From assembly GCF_001941825.1 (NCBI RefSeq), contig NZ_CP019037.1:372001-436000 (forward strand): a stretch of 64,000 bases of DNA. Direction: 5' to 3'. The position numbers and the translations under genes are program-made. Origin of the DNA: Massilia putida (lineage in GTDB: Bacteria > Pseudomonadota > Gammaproteobacteria > Burkholderiales > Burkholderiaceae_D). Below are positions 1-8,115 of this stretch, in pieces. Below the pieces are notes generated by a model that worked only from the letters and a program-made list of their open reading frames with translations, ran no database searches and was not told where the DNA came from. The stretch's first letter is position 1. Each line of letters opens with the position of its first letter.

Positions 1-556
1 CGTCGTGCTGAGCGCGCTGTTCCCCAGTTATCTCGTGGACTACCTGCACCTCGAACTGGCGCAGATGGGATTCATCCTGTCCGCGATCGGCTTCGGCGGC
101 ACGCTCGGGACACTGGCGATGCCGGCGCTGTCCGACCGCCTGGGCCGCAAGCCTGTCATGCTCGTGTCGGTCATCGGCGCGTGCGCGGGTCTCGTGATGC
201 TGATGCAGAGCGGCCGCGATCCGGTGTACCTGTTCGCCTCGCTGCTGGTGACGCTGTTCTTCACGTTCAGCATGATCTGCCTGACGGTCGGTCCGCTCAG
301 CGCGGAGGCGGTGCCGGCGTCGCTGATGTCGACCGCGTCGGGGATCGTCATCGGCACGGGCGAGATCTTCGGCGGCGGCGCGGCGCCGGCCATCGCGGGC
401 TATGTCGCCAAGCATTTCGGGATCCAATACATCCTGCATCTCGCGCTCGGCAGCCTCGTGCTCGGCTTCATCGTCGTGCTCGCGCTGCGCGAAACCGCGC
501 CGGCACGCGTGGCCAGTCAGGGCAAGCGTCGAACCGCGCCGTCCAACGTGACCTGA
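1..556 (+). CDS. MFS transporter, C-terminal part (truncated by window edge)
   Basis: This is the last ~184 residues of a major facilitator superfamily permease; the start lies left of the window. Six hydrophobic segments are visible, which corresponds to the C-terminal half of a 12-TM protein. The cytoplasmic loop has the MFS motif-A-like string SDRLGRKPVM near residue 45, expected between two helices of the C-terminal bundle. A basic tail (QGKRRTAP) ends the protein. It converges with the TetR gene, with only 7 bp between the stops. The substrate cannot be read from this part; the adjoining aromatic operon suggests an aromatic acid, which is inference only. Confidence 0.85.
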   Translation, partial: VVLSALFPSYLVDYLHLELAQMGFILSAIGFGGTLGTLAMPALSDRLGRKPVMLVSVIGACAGLVMLMQSGRDPVYLFASLLVTLFFTFSMICLTVGPLSAEAVPASLMSTASGIVIGTGEIFGGGAAPAIAGYVAKHFGIQYILHLALGSLVLGFIVVLALRETAPARVASQGKRRTAPSNVT

Positions 557-563
557 CGCGCTG

Positions 564-1259
564 CTAGTCCTGCCCGGGCTCGAGCACGGAGAAGATCGGC
601 CCGTCCACGCTGCCGGTCGCCGGCAGCGGCATGGCGGCGATGGCATGCGCCTCGTCGAGCGGCAGGCCCATGCCGTGCAGGACGGTGCTAAGCATGTCCT
701 CGATATGGTCCGGGTGCCCCGGCTCGGTCAGCAGCGTTTCGATGCTGTAGAAGATCGAGCCGAGGATGATGTCGCGGACGACCAGTGCGTTCGTTTTGGG
801 GAAGCGCCCGCTCGCCATGCCGGCCTGGATGTCGCGCGTGAGATAGGTATCGAGCAGCTTGCCCCGCACCGTGTGGCGCGAGCCGATCCGTGTGAGGAAT
901 TCGCCCCAGATCGGATAACGCAGCGCCATCCTCACGTAGAGACGCGTACCGACGGCGATCCGTAAGGCCGGGTCGTCGTACTTCTGCACGATAGGGTCGA
1001 TGGTACCCAATACTTCATCGCTCATTTCCCCCGCCACGGCCGCCAACAGGTCGGCCGTCGTCTTGAAGTAATTGTAGAACGTTCCCCGCGCAACGCCGGC
1101 CGCCGCGATGAAATCATCGATCACCGGAACGTCCGGCCCCTTCGCCGCGAAGACCCGCAGTGCGCTTTGCATCATGAGGGCACGTGTCTTTTCGCGGCGT
1201 TGCTGGCCCACGCGGGCACGGTAGTCGGGATTGGCGATCGGGATTGGTTGTCTGGCCAT
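564..1259 (-). CDS. TetR/AcrR family transcriptional regulator
   Basis: A 231-residue TetR-family repressor. The N-terminal helix-turn-helix spans about residues 18-65 and includes the typical GVARGTFYNYFKTTADLL recognition-helix region. The C-terminal ligand domain is not family-specific. I chose the ATG giving MARQPIPIAN because AGGA lies about 8 nt upstream and the TetR homology begins soon after; a longer frame open to 1352 would run through the candidate operator. It is transcribed divergently from the FAH-VOC-monooxygenase operon and very likely controls it and itself. The inducer would be a substrate or intermediate of that operon (inference). Confidence 0.9.
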   Translation of the reverse strand: MARQPIPIANPDYRARVGQQRREKTRALMMQSALRVFAAKGPDVPVIDDFIAAAGVARGTFYNYFKTTADLLAAVAGEMSDEVLGTIDPIVQKYDDPALRIAVGTRLYVRMALRYPIWGEFLTRIGSRHTVRGKLLDTYLTRDIQAGMASGRFPKTNALVVRDIILGSIFYSIETLLTEPGHPDHIEDMLSTVLHGMGLPLDEAHAIAAMPLPATGSVDGPIFSVLEPGQD

Positions 1260-1334
1260 GCGGAGTCCTAGTTTGAGGCGATACGGCAACAATCGCGATT
1301 TTACGCGATTCGTTCCAGGCCAACCCTGATTTTG

Positions 1335-1373
1335 ATTTGACATTATCGTCAAATTGGACGATTATTCAAATTG
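1335..1373. promoter_or_regulatory. Candidate TetR operator between divergent units
   Basis: The 145-bp divergent gap contains a perfect 7-bp inverted repeat, ATTTGAC-N6-GTCAAAT (1335-1354). Overlapping it is a direct repeat of TCAAATTG at 1349-1356 and 1366-1373. Dyads of this size between a TetR gene and its divergent target are typical operators. Assignment to this TetR protein is inference from position. Confidence 0.5.
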
Positions 1374-1404
1374 ACGCTTCGTCATATCAACATCTGGAGA
1401 CACC

Positions 1405-2241
1405 ATGAAATTGCTTCGTTATGGCCAACCGGGCCAGGAAAAAGTTGGCGCCATCGACAGCGACGGCCAGTTGCGCGACCTGTCCCTGCTGGTGCCCGAT
1501 CTCACGCCGGAGTGGCTCGCGCCGGCGCGCCTGCAGGCGCTGGCCGCGATCCGTCTCGACCGTATGCCCCTCGTGGAAGGCAAGCAGCGCTTCGGCGTCC
1601 CGGTCGCGGGCGTGCGCCAGTTCGTCTGCATCGGCCTCAACTACCGCAAGCATGCCGAGGAATCCGGCCTGCCCATCCCGCAAGAACCCGTCGTGTTCAC
1701 GAAGGCCCTGACCTCCCTCTCCGGCGCCGACGACGACATCGTACTGGCGCCGGGCTCCGAAGAAACCGACTGGGAAATCGAACTCGGCTTCGTCATCGGC
1801 ACCACGGCGCGCAACGTCAAGGTCGAGGACGCGCTGGCTCACGTGGCGGGCTATTGCCTCGCCAACGACGTGTCCGAGCGCAACTGGCAGCTCAAGCGCA
1901 ACGGCCAGTGGGGCAAGGGCAAGAGTTTCGATACGTATGGCCCCATCGGCCCGTGGCTGGCGACCGCCGACGAGATCCGCGACCCGCAGGCGCTGCAGAT
2001 GGAACTGCGTGTCAACGGCGACGTGAAGCAGGCCAGCAATACCGCCGACATGATCTTTTCCGTCGCCGAACTCGTCTCCTACCTGAGCCGCTTCATGACC
2101 CTGCTGCCGGGCGACATCGTCATCACGGGCACGCCGGCCGGTGTCGGCCTGGGCATGAAACCGCCGCAATTCCTCCGCAAGGGCGACGTCGTGACGCTGT
2201 CCATCGACGGACTGGGCACCCAGACCCAGCGCGTCGTCTGA
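1405..2241 (+). CDS. Fumarylacetoacetate hydrolase family protein
   Basis: A 278-residue FAH-fold enzyme, the class that includes acylpyruvate hydrolases, 2-keto-4-pentenoate hydratases and HHDD isomerase/decarboxylases. The FAH core begins near residue 70 at VCIGLNYRKHAEES. The metal-binding acidic set is visible as WEIELGFVIG (two Glu) and ANDVSERNWQ (Asp). The C-terminal GDIVITGTPAGVG motif is typical. GGAG lies 7-8 nt before the ATG. It is the first gene of a three-gene operon with a VOC dioxygenase 3 bp downstream and a hydroxylase after it. It should therefore hydrolyse or isomerise the ring-cleavage product; the exact reaction is not resolved. Confidence 0.9.
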   Translation: MKLLRYGQPGQEKVGAIDSDGQLRDLSLLVPDLTPEWLAPARLQALAAIRLDRMPLVEGKQRFGVPVAGVRQFVCIGLNYRKHAEESGLPIPQEPVVFTKALTSLSGADDDIVLAPGSEETDWEIELGFVIGTTARNVKVEDALAHVAGYCLANDVSERNWQLKRNGQWGKGKSFDTYGPIGPWLATADEIRDPQALQMELRVNGDVKQASNTADMIFSVAELVSYLSRFMTLLPGDIVITGTPAGVGLGMKPPQFLRKGDVVTLSIDGLGTQTQRVV

Positions 2242-2244
2242 GCC

Positions 2245-3192
2245 ATGGACGCCGCCATCGCGTGCGCACGCCGGCCGGGCGTCCTCGGCGTGCACTCGAT
2301 TCATGAATTCGCGCTCGACGTGCCCGACCTCGACGTCGCCGCGCACTTCTACCGCAGCTTCGGCCTGGACGTGCGGGCCGAGGGGGACGGATTGTCGCTG
2401 TACACCTACGGCCACCCGCACCGCTGGGCGCGCGTCCTCCCGGGCGAGGCGAAGCGGCTCGCCTGGATCAGCTGGGGCATCTACGCCGACGACCTCGCCG
2501 CGTTTGCCGCGCATCTCGACCGGCACGGCGTCGCACGCATCCAGGCGCCGGCGGGCGCCGACCCATGCGGGATCTGGTTCAGCGGCCCGGACGGCATGGC
2601 GCAACAACTGGTCGTGGCGGACAAGTGCACGCCGGACGCCAAGTCGCCGCGCACCTTCCCGCCCGAGGCAAGCCTGGCGGGACGCGCGCCGCACCGCAGC
2701 GACGTACGCCCCGTGCTGCCGCGCCGCCTGTCACACATCCTGACCTTCAGCGCCGACGTCGACGCCGCGCTGCACTTTTATACGGACATCCTGGGCCTGC
2801 GCCTGTCCGACCGGTCCGGCTCGATCATCGCGTTCATGCATGGGGCGCACGGCAGCGACCATCACCTGATCGCGCTGGCGTCGTCGACCGGCTACGGACT
2901 GCACCACTGCAGCTGGGATGTGGCCTCGCTCGACGACGTCGCCCTCGGCAAGCAGCAGTGCGCGGCCGCGGGCTATGCCGACGGCTGGGGACTCGGCCGC
3001 CACGTGCTGGGGTCGAACTATTTCCGCTACGTGCGCGATCCGTGGGGCAGCTACGCCGAATACTCGTTCGACATCGATCACGTCGCGGCCACCCAGGACT
3101 GGCCGGCGGCGGACCATCCGCCGGAAGACTCGCTGTACGTATGGGGCGACGTGCCGCCCGCCGATTTCACGCGCAACTACGAAGTGACCTGA
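2245..3192 (+). CDS. VOC-family extradiol ring-cleavage dioxygenase
   Basis: A 315-residue two-domain vicinal-oxygen-chelate protein of the type I extradiol dioxygenase class. Domain 1 spans about residues 15-125 and domain 2 about 160-285. Domain 2 carries the expected Fe(II) ligands: His164 (RLSHILTF), His221 (GLHHCSWD) and Glu272 (YAEYSFD). This makes a catalytic enzyme more likely than a structural relative. The ATG follows the FAH stop after 3 bp, so translation is probably coupled. It likely opens a catecholic ring made by the downstream hydroxylase. The substrate is unknown. Confidence 0.88.
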   Translation: MDAAIACARRPGVLGVHSIHEFALDVPDLDVAAHFYRSFGLDVRAEGDGLSLYTYGHPHRWARVLPGEAKRLAWISWGIYADDLAAFAAHLDRHGVARIQAPAGADPCGIWFSGPDGMAQQLVVADKCTPDAKSPRTFPPEASLAGRAPHRSDVRPVLPRRLSHILTFSADVDAALHFYTDILGLRLSDRSGSIIAFMHGAHGSDHHLIALASSTGYGLHHCSWDVASLDDVALGKQQCAAAGYADGWGLGRHVLGSNYFRYVRDPWGSYAEYSFDIDHVAATQDWPAADHPPEDSLYVWGDVPPADFTRNYEVT

Positions 3193-3219
3193 ACAGAATA
3201 CGAAGAGAGGAGCAGAGAC

Positions 3220-4842
3220 ATGAACACCAACGACGACGTTGTCTACGACGTCATCCAGATCGGCTACGGCCCCGTCAGCGAGATCAGCGCCCTGATGCTG
3301 GCGCGCCAGGGTCACCGCGTGGCCGTGTTCGAGCGCTGGACCGAACGCTATCCGCTGCCGCGCGCGGTCTGTATCGACCACGAGATCTACCGCGTCTTGG
3401 CCGCCAACGGCCTGCGCGACGAGCTGCCGGGCGTCAGCCATCCCGCCCCGCCCTACCGCTGGTTCAACGCCGAGTGGAAGGAACTGCTGCACATCGACTG
3501 GTCGGCCGAATCGATCTCCGGCGGCACCGAGGTGAACTTCGTGCACCAGCCGACCCTCGAACGCATGTTCGACCGGGCGGTGCGCGCACGGCCCGAGATC
3601 GAGGTCAACCTCGGCTGGGAAGTACAGCACGTGCGCCAGACGCCGGACTACGCCGAGGTGGTCGCGCGCCACGTCGACAGCGGCGAGCTGCGCATCGCGC
3701 GCGCCCGCTACGTGCTCGGCGCGGACGGCGCCAACAGCATGGTGCGCGAGGCCATCGGCGGCGCCCGCGAGGACCGCGGCTTCGAAGCGGACTGGCTCGT
3801 CATCGACATCCTGCCGAACGAGGGCGTGACACTGGACGTCCCCGCCGCCGCGCAGTACTGCAATCCGGCCCGCCCGACCACGATCGTGCCGGCGGGCGTG
3901 TGCGACGGCCGCCACTACCGCCGCTGGGAATTCATGCGCATGCCGGGCGAATCGCGCGAGGAGCTGGAAAACGAGGCGACCGCATGGCGCCTGCTCGCAC
4001 CATGGGTGCGCCCGGATCAGGCGACGATGGTGCGCCACAAGCTGTATACCTTCCGCTCGCTGATCGCCGACACCTGGCGCCGCGGCCGCCTGCTGATCGC
4101 GGGCGACGCTGCCCACGTCATGCCGCCGTTCATGGGCCAGGGCATGTGCGCCGGCCTGCGCGATGCGTGGAACCTGTCGTGGAAACTCCACCTGGTGCTG
4201 ACGGGACAGGCGCACGACAGCCTCCTCGACACGTACCAGGAAGAGCGCCGTCCCCACGCCAGCGACATCGTCGACCTGTCGATGTACCTGGGCAAGGTGA
4301 TCTGTATCCCCGATGCGGAAGCGGCCGCGCGGCGCGACCAGGCATTCTTCGACGGCAGCATGCCGCCGCCGCCGCCGTTCCCGTCGCTGACCACCGGACT
4401 CATCGACCGCGCCGGCGGCAGCGTGGCGGGCAAGCTGAGCCCGCATGGCATGGTGAGGTACCAGGGCCGCATCGGCCGCTTCGACGATGTGGTCGGTCTC
4501 GGCTTCACGCTCGTGCTGCGCGGTCCGGCCGAGAAGGCGGCGCTGACGCCGGCAAGCGCCGATGCCGCGCAACGCCTCGGCGTGCGCATCGTCCAACTCG
4601 ACGACGAGGGCATGGCACCCGGCGCCGTGCTGGACCTGGACGGCAAGTTCGGGGCGTTCATGGATGGTCACGGCGCGCGTGCGATGCTCGTCCGCCCCGA
4701 TTTTTACGTGTACGGGAGCACAGCACGGTCGTCGGGGATTGCAGGTCTGCTGGGCCGCCTGGAGGCCGCACTGGATCGGTATGGCGTCAAGCCGTCTGCA
4801 GTTGAGAGCGGCATTGCCTGCACGGCGGCGTCAGGATCGTAG
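3220..4842 (+). CDS. FAD-dependent aromatic hydroxylase (MhpA-like)
   Basis: A 540-residue group A flavoprotein monooxygenase resembling 3-(3-hydroxyphenyl)propionate hydroxylase. The FAD site begins QIGYGPVSEISALML, where the usual third Gly of GxGxxG is Ser. The DG motif is VLGADGANSMVREAIGG and the GD motif is LIAGDAAHVMPPFMGQGMC. A thioredoxin-like C-terminal domain is suggested by length. The Shine-Dalgarno GAGAGGAGCAG precedes the ATG. It is the last gene of the operon that starts with FAH, and would hydroxylate a phenolic substrate with NAD(P)H and O2 to give the diol for the VOC dioxygenase. Substrate unknown. Confidence 0.9.
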   Translation: MNTNDDVVYDVIQIGYGPVSEISALMLARQGHRVAVFERWTERYPLPRAVCIDHEIYRVLAANGLRDELPGVSHPAPPYRWFNAEWKELLHIDWSAESISGGTEVNFVHQPTLERMFDRAVRARPEIEVNLGWEVQHVRQTPDYAEVVARHVDSGELRIARARYVLGADGANSMVREAIGGAREDRGFEADWLVIDILPNEGVTLDVPAAAQYCNPARPTTIVPAGVCDGRHYRRWEFMRMPGESREELENEATAWRLLAPWVRPDQATMVRHKLYTFRSLIADTWRRGRLLIAGDAAHVMPPFMGQGMCAGLRDAWNLSWKLHLVLTGQAHDSLLDTYQEERRPHASDIVDLSMYLGKVICIPDAEAAARRDQAFFDGSMPPPPPFPSLTTGLIDRAGGSVAGKLSPHGMVRYQGRIGRFDDVVGLGFTLVLRGPAEKAALTPASADAAQRLGVRIVQLDDEGMAPGAVLDLDGKFGAFMDGHGARAMLVRPDFYVYGSTARSSGIAGLLGRLEAALDRYGVKPSAVESGIACTAASGS

Positions 4843-4926
4843 TTCTACGCTATTGTCCGGCACGACGGCGCAACCTATAGTCTTGTTCGTCTTCTCCTGG
4901 TTCTTGTTGAAGACCATGGAGTTCAA

Positions 4927-4957
4927 GCTCGCGTCCGCAGGATGCGAGCTTTTTTTT
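4927..4957 (+). terminator. Intrinsic terminator after the module 1 operon
   Basis: A 10-bp stem (GCTCGCGTCC / GGATGCGAGC, one G-U pair) with a 3-nt GCA loop is followed by eight T residues. It lies 84 bp after the monooxygenase stop and only 18 bp before the PAS-LuxR start. It should end the catabolic transcript and isolate the regulator. If the regulator's promoter lies upstream, it could also act as an attenuator. Confidence 0.85.
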
Positions 4958-4975
4958 GATCTGCGCAAAGTAGAC

Positions 4976-5536
4976 ATGAACCAAACGTTCTTTATCGACT
5001 ATGCCGCCATCTTCATGAATGCGCCGGTGGGCATGTGCGTCGCCATCGACCGCACGATCGTGGCGTGCAACCGCGCGCTGGAAGAGATGTTCGGCCATGA
5101 TCCGCAAACGCTGCACGGTTGCTCGTTCGCGGTGCTGTATCCCACGATGGACGAGTTCCTGCGCACCGGCGACCGCGTGACGGCGATGCTCGACCGAACG
5201 GGACGCTATTCGGACGAGCGCATCATGCGCCGGCGTGACGGCGACCTGTTCTGGTGTCACGTAACGGGTTGTCTCTCCGGCACCCGCGATTCCGCGGGCC
5301 CCACCATCTGGACATTCGAAGACGTGAGCATGACGCGCCCCGTGACGGCGCAGTTGACGCCGCGCGAGCGCGAGATCGCCGCCTTCCTGGTGGAGGGCAA
5401 GACGAGCAAGGTGATCGCGCGTTCCGTCAATCTGTCGCCCCGCACGGTGGAGATGCACCGGGCCAGGATGATGAAAAAGTTCGGTGCGGCCACGGCCCTC
5501 GAGCTGGCATACAGGTTGGCGGGCGCGGCGGCATGA
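4976..5536 (+). CDS. PAS domain-LuxR family transcriptional regulator
   Basis: A 186-residue protein with an N-terminal PAS domain (about 8-118, containing MNAPVGMCVAIDRTIVACN and the RRRDGDLFWCHV edge) and a C-terminal LuxR/FixJ-type HTH (about 122-180, LTPREREIAAFLVEGKTSK). No phosphoacceptor receiver domain is present, so the PAS pocket is probably the sensor. I used the ATG at 4976; the frame is open further upstream but crosses the terminator hairpin and the end of the monooxygenase gene. Such single-protein PAS-LuxR regulators often respond to small aromatics or redox. A role in module 1 is inferred from position. Confidence 0.82.
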   Translation: MNQTFFIDYAAIFMNAPVGMCVAIDRTIVACNRALEEMFGHDPQTLHGCSFAVLYPTMDEFLRTGDRVTAMLDRTGRYSDERIMRRRDGDLFWCHVTGCLSGTRDSAGPTIWTFEDVSMTRPVTAQLTPREREIAAFLVEGKTSKVIARSVNLSPRTVEMHRARMMKKFGAATALELAYRLAGAAA

Positions 5537-5548
5537 CGCATCGGGAAA

Positions 5549-5788
5549 TCAGCGACGGGCCGGCATTTCCCCGGTCATGCCGGCCATCACGGTCGCGAGG
5601 GAAACATCATGTGCCGGCATCACGTCGACGCATTGCGCGATGACGCCAGCGATGTCGCCGAGGTAGTCCGCCACCTCGTGTTCGTCCTGCACGTCGGCCA
5701 GCGGGTGATAGCTGCGGGTCGCGATCCCCTGCCCTTCCAGCACCTGCAGCGGATGGCGGTCTATTTTCGCTCCACCGGTAAGTGGCAT
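5549..5788 (-). pseudogene. C-terminal gene remnant, function unknown
   Basis: An open frame of 79 codons reads HPLQVLEGQGIATRSYHPL followed by an acidic helix-like stretch and ends MTGEMPARR. It has no usable start: its only ATG lies inside the transposon-end-like repeat at 5781-5801, so the frame looks truncated by that sequence. I do not recognise the family. It could also be a chance frame, since GC-rich DNA gives many. Confidence 0.3.
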
Positions 5789-5823
5789 TTTTACTTCATA
5801 AGCTGGGGCGTTTTTGCTTCAAC
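5781..5823. repeat. Pair of ~20-bp repeats shared with the 51.4-51.7 kb cluster
   Basis: Two degenerate copies lie in tandem: AGTGGCATTTTTACTTCATA (from 5781) and GGGGCGTTTTTGCTTCAAC (5805-5823). The same consensus, AGTGGCACTTTTACTTCATA, occurs about seven times at 51411-51718. Arrays like this are typical of transposase-binding sites at the ends of Mu/Tn7-like or TniA-type elements, so this may be a relic transposon end. That reading is inference. Confidence 0.6.
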
Positions 5824-5893
5824 GGACGAGCTTCGGCTGGCTCATGCCTACTATCAAAAACCAGCACCATTGAGAGCATGTGGCGGCCTCATT

Positions 5894-5923
5894 CCATTTG
5901 GTATATCATGAATTTTCAAATGG
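5894..5923. promoter_or_regulatory. Candidate autoregulatory operator of the toxin-antitoxin pair
   Basis: A perfect 7-bp inverted repeat, CCATTTG-N16-CAAATGG, lies immediately before the antitoxin start, and its right arm overlaps the GGAGG ribosome-binding site. Antitoxins of this class usually bind such dyads and repress their own operon. Function is inferred from position. Confidence 0.45.
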
Positions 5924-5930
5924 AGGCATC

Positions 5931-6392
5931 ATGACAAAAGCCACGTCCCCCGACAGTACTGATTCGCAACAGCCGGGTTCGGCCCAGAATCCCTTTGCGG
6001 CCTTGCGCCACGAACTGAGTTTCGGGCGCGACCTGGTGCAAGCCATCCGTACTGGTTTTGGAGCCGACCTGCTGGTAGCCGCCGGCGACTATTTTGAGGT
6101 TCCCGCAGCCCGGATCCGGGCCATTACGCGGGTGCCCGATACCACAGCCCACAGACTGGTCAAGCGTCACGCGCTACTGGACGCGTCGGCCTCCGAACGG
6201 CTCTGGCGACTGGCAGACGTCTCGGCCATGGCGGAAGATGTGTTTGAAGATGAGTTGGCGGCCAAGCAGTGGCTGCGCTCGCCCAACCAGGCATTCCGGG
6301 GTGCGGCCCCACTCGACTATCTTGACACGGAACCGGGTGCGAAAGCCGTACGCCATGTTCTGAACGCGATCGCCACGGGCGGCGCCGTATGA
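5931..6392 (+). CDS. DUF2384/Xre-MbcA-ParS family antitoxin
   Basis: A 153-residue antitoxin of the Xre/MbcA/ParS class. The N-terminal part (about 25-75) would be the DNA-binding helical region. The DUF2384 toxin-binding domain covers about 85-150, with RLWRLADVSAMAEDVF and a C-terminal RHVLNAIATGG. The ATG is preceded at 4 nt by GGAGG. The stop overlaps the RES-domain gene by 4 bp (ATGA), the usual antitoxin-first arrangement. The protein should neutralise the RES toxin and repress the operon. The region seems less GC-rich than the surrounding catabolic genes, suggesting acquisition. Confidence 0.9.
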   Translation: MTKATSPDSTDSQQPGSAQNPFAALRHELSFGRDLVQAIRTGFGADLLVAAGDYFEVPAARIRAITRVPDTTAHRLVKRHALLDASASERLWRLADVSAMAEDVFEDELAAKQWLRSPNQAFRGAAPLDYLDTEPGAKAVRHVLNAIATGGAV

Positions 6393-6847
6393 GGATATGG
6401 CGAATTGCCCAACGCAAATACGCACTTGACCGCTTATGTGCCGGCTCAGCGCTGTATGGCGGACGGTGGAATCCGGTCGGGCTGCCTGCACTGTATTGCG
6501 GTGCGTCGATCGCCATCTGCGCGCTTGAGAAATTCGTACACGTTGGATCGGCACCACTACCGCCGCTGGTCCTGGTCGCGGTCAATATCCCCGATCACAG
6601 CAATATTTTTACTCCTGCAATGACCGAACTGCCGTCCGACTGGAACGAACTGCCGACCTCGGTCAGCGCGCAGATTCTCGGCCGCGAATGGCTCGAGCGT
6701 GGTGAAGCGCTCGCCATGCGCGTGCCGTCAGCGGTGCTGCCGGAAGAAAGCAACGTGATTTTGAATCCGCGGCATCCTGACTTTCAACACGTGGAGTTGA
6801 CCGTCATCCGGCCGTTTTCGTTCGACCAGCGCATGTTCAAGCAGTAA
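6389..6847 (+). CDS. RES-domain toxin (NAD+-degrading family)
   Basis: A 152-residue RES-family protein. The residues that name the family are in place: Arg in LYGGRWNP, Glu in CALEKFVHVG and Ser in LPEESNVILNP. The end (RPFSFDQRMFKQ) is typical, and the length equals known members. Characterised relatives (MbcT, Xre-RES toxins) deplete cellular NAD+ by hydrolysis or phosphorolysis; that is family knowledge. It overlaps the antitoxin gene by 4 bp, so the two are translationally coupled. It appears intact. Confidence 0.92.
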   Translation: MRIWRIAQRKYALDRLCAGSALYGGRWNPVGLPALYCGASIAICALEKFVHVGSAPLPPLVLVAVNIPDHSNIFTPAMTELPSDWNELPTSVSAQILGREWLERGEALAMRVPSAVLPEESNVILNPRHPDFQHVELTVIRPFSFDQRMFKQ

Positions 6848-7076
6848 ACGTAGCGTCGCGGCCGATCGTCGTCCCGGGCAGGTATTGAAAGCCGCGGTAT
6901 GAATACCGGTATAACCATACCGAAGAGATAGCTGTATTCAACGTAGTCCAAGCTAAGTTGAATAGATTTGCCGACAGGTTTTAGCGTTTCACGGACGGAT
7001 TTTCGACCCCATCCGAGCGCCCCGGGGTCAAGAAAGGGCGTCTATTTTTTCGCAACTGAACAACATTGCTCGACAA

Positions 7077-7096
7077 TACTGTATTGGCATACAGTA
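7077..7096. promoter_or_regulatory. LexA box (SOS operator) over a sigma70-like promoter
   Basis: The 20-mer TACTGTATTGGCATACAGTA is a perfect match to the beta/gammaproteobacterial LexA consensus CTGT-N8-ACAG and is extended by the flanking TA on both sides. A TTGCTC -35-like hexamer lies at 7066-7071, with a weaker TACAGT -10 at 7090-7095 inside the box. It sits 33 bp before the start codon of the 328-residue gene, so LexA should block its transcription. Confidence 0.85.
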
Positions 7097-7128
7097 AAAT
7101 TGAGTCAACTTCATCACTGGAGGTCCGG

Positions 7129-8115
7129 ATGCAAACTGCCAGAAGTAACCCCGAGCTCCTCAACTTCGAAAGCTTTGAGCAGATTACCTCGCTGCCGGAG
7201 TACCGCCCCAACAATCCGCTGACCCATGAGAACTACCGGCAGATCCTCGGGTGGTACCACTTCGTTGAAAAGCAATGCTGCTGTGTTCAACGCGCAAGCG
7301 GCACCTTGTGTGGCACGCCGCACAACCATGTTTGGGTTGCAAAACTAAAAGACGGCACGGTTACCATCTTGGGCGCGGATTGTGCGAACGATAAGTTCGG
7401 CGCTGACAGCACAGTGTTTAAAGACATCAGCCTTGCCATGAACGCCAGGCGCGAGAAGGAACGAGCGGATAAAGTTCGAAGCCTGGTCGAACAAAGCACG
7501 CATTTTGAGAACGAGTTGCGCGCAGCCATCGTTCGGGTCAGGCAAGCACGTATGCAGCTCGACGAGTTCCTGAGCAGTGTCGGACACGAGTTCCGCCGGA
7601 GAATCGTGAACATGGCGAAGACCGGTAATGCCAGCGTCGTCATCGAAGGAGTCAAAGTTCGGTACGACCAGAAGTCGGGGAAAAATACCCCTGAGACCAG
7701 CATCATCAAACATACGCTTGGCGTCCTTGATGGGCTTTCAGCAATCGACTATCAGCAGTTCCTGCGGCTTACTGTTGAAATGGAACATATCAAGGCTGCC
7801 TTCGTCGAGGCGAGAACTTCCACTCGGGTGAACCGGGCAATCAAGGCAAAGCTCGGTTACCACATTGAACAATGCGAGCCTGCGCTGGTACAGGCCGAGC
7901 AGCTGGTGGGGGTGGTGACCCGCTTCTTTCGCAATCAAGCCTGGCTTTACTGTTTTTTTACCGATGACAGAAGCGAACGGGCTCGGCTTGCGAAAAGAGC
8001 AATGAATGAATCGGGTATCGAAGGTAGCCGCGATCAGGCTAAAGCATGGCTGACGCAACGTGAACACGAGTTGTGCCGAGAACTCGGTGTAGATCGTATT
8101 CGGCTTTGCCGATGA
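7129..8115 (+). CDS. SOS-regulated protein of unknown function with Cys/His cluster
   Basis: A 328-residue protein I do not recognise. I took the ATG at 7129 because GGAGG lies 5 nt upstream; an upstream in-frame TTG would sit inside the promoter. The N-terminal quarter has a putative zinc site: Cys residues in KQCCCVQRASGTLCG, then TPHNHVW and ADCANDKFG. The middle (about 110-250) is predicted helical and rich in Lys, Arg and Glu, possibly a coiled coil. The C-terminal end again looks helical. There is no signal peptide or TM segment. The perfect LexA box indicates a DNA-damage-inducible product. It lies next to the toxin-antitoxin pair and has less GC-biased codons than the catabolic genes. 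Confidence 0.8.
   Translation: MQTARSNPELLNFESFEQITSLPEYRPNNPLTHENYRQILGWYHFVEKQCCCVQRASGTLCGTPHNHVWVAKLKDGTVTILGADCANDKFGADSTVFKDISLAMNARREKERADKVRSLVEQSTHFENELRAAIVRVRQARMQLDEFLSSVGHEFRRRIVNMAKTGNASVVIEGVKVRYDQKSGKNTPETSIIKHTLGVLDGLSAIDYQQFLRLTVEMEHIKAAFVEARTSTRVNRAIKAKLGYHIEQCEPALVQAEQLVGVVTRFFRNQAWLYCFFTDDRSERARLAKRAMNESGIEGSRDQAKAWLTQREHELCRELGVDRIRLCR

Noticed and set aside
2565..4805. Very long plus-strand frame (746 codons)
   Set aside because: It is a GC-driven shadow of the VOC and monooxygenase genes, Arg/Pro/Gly-rich, with no domain.
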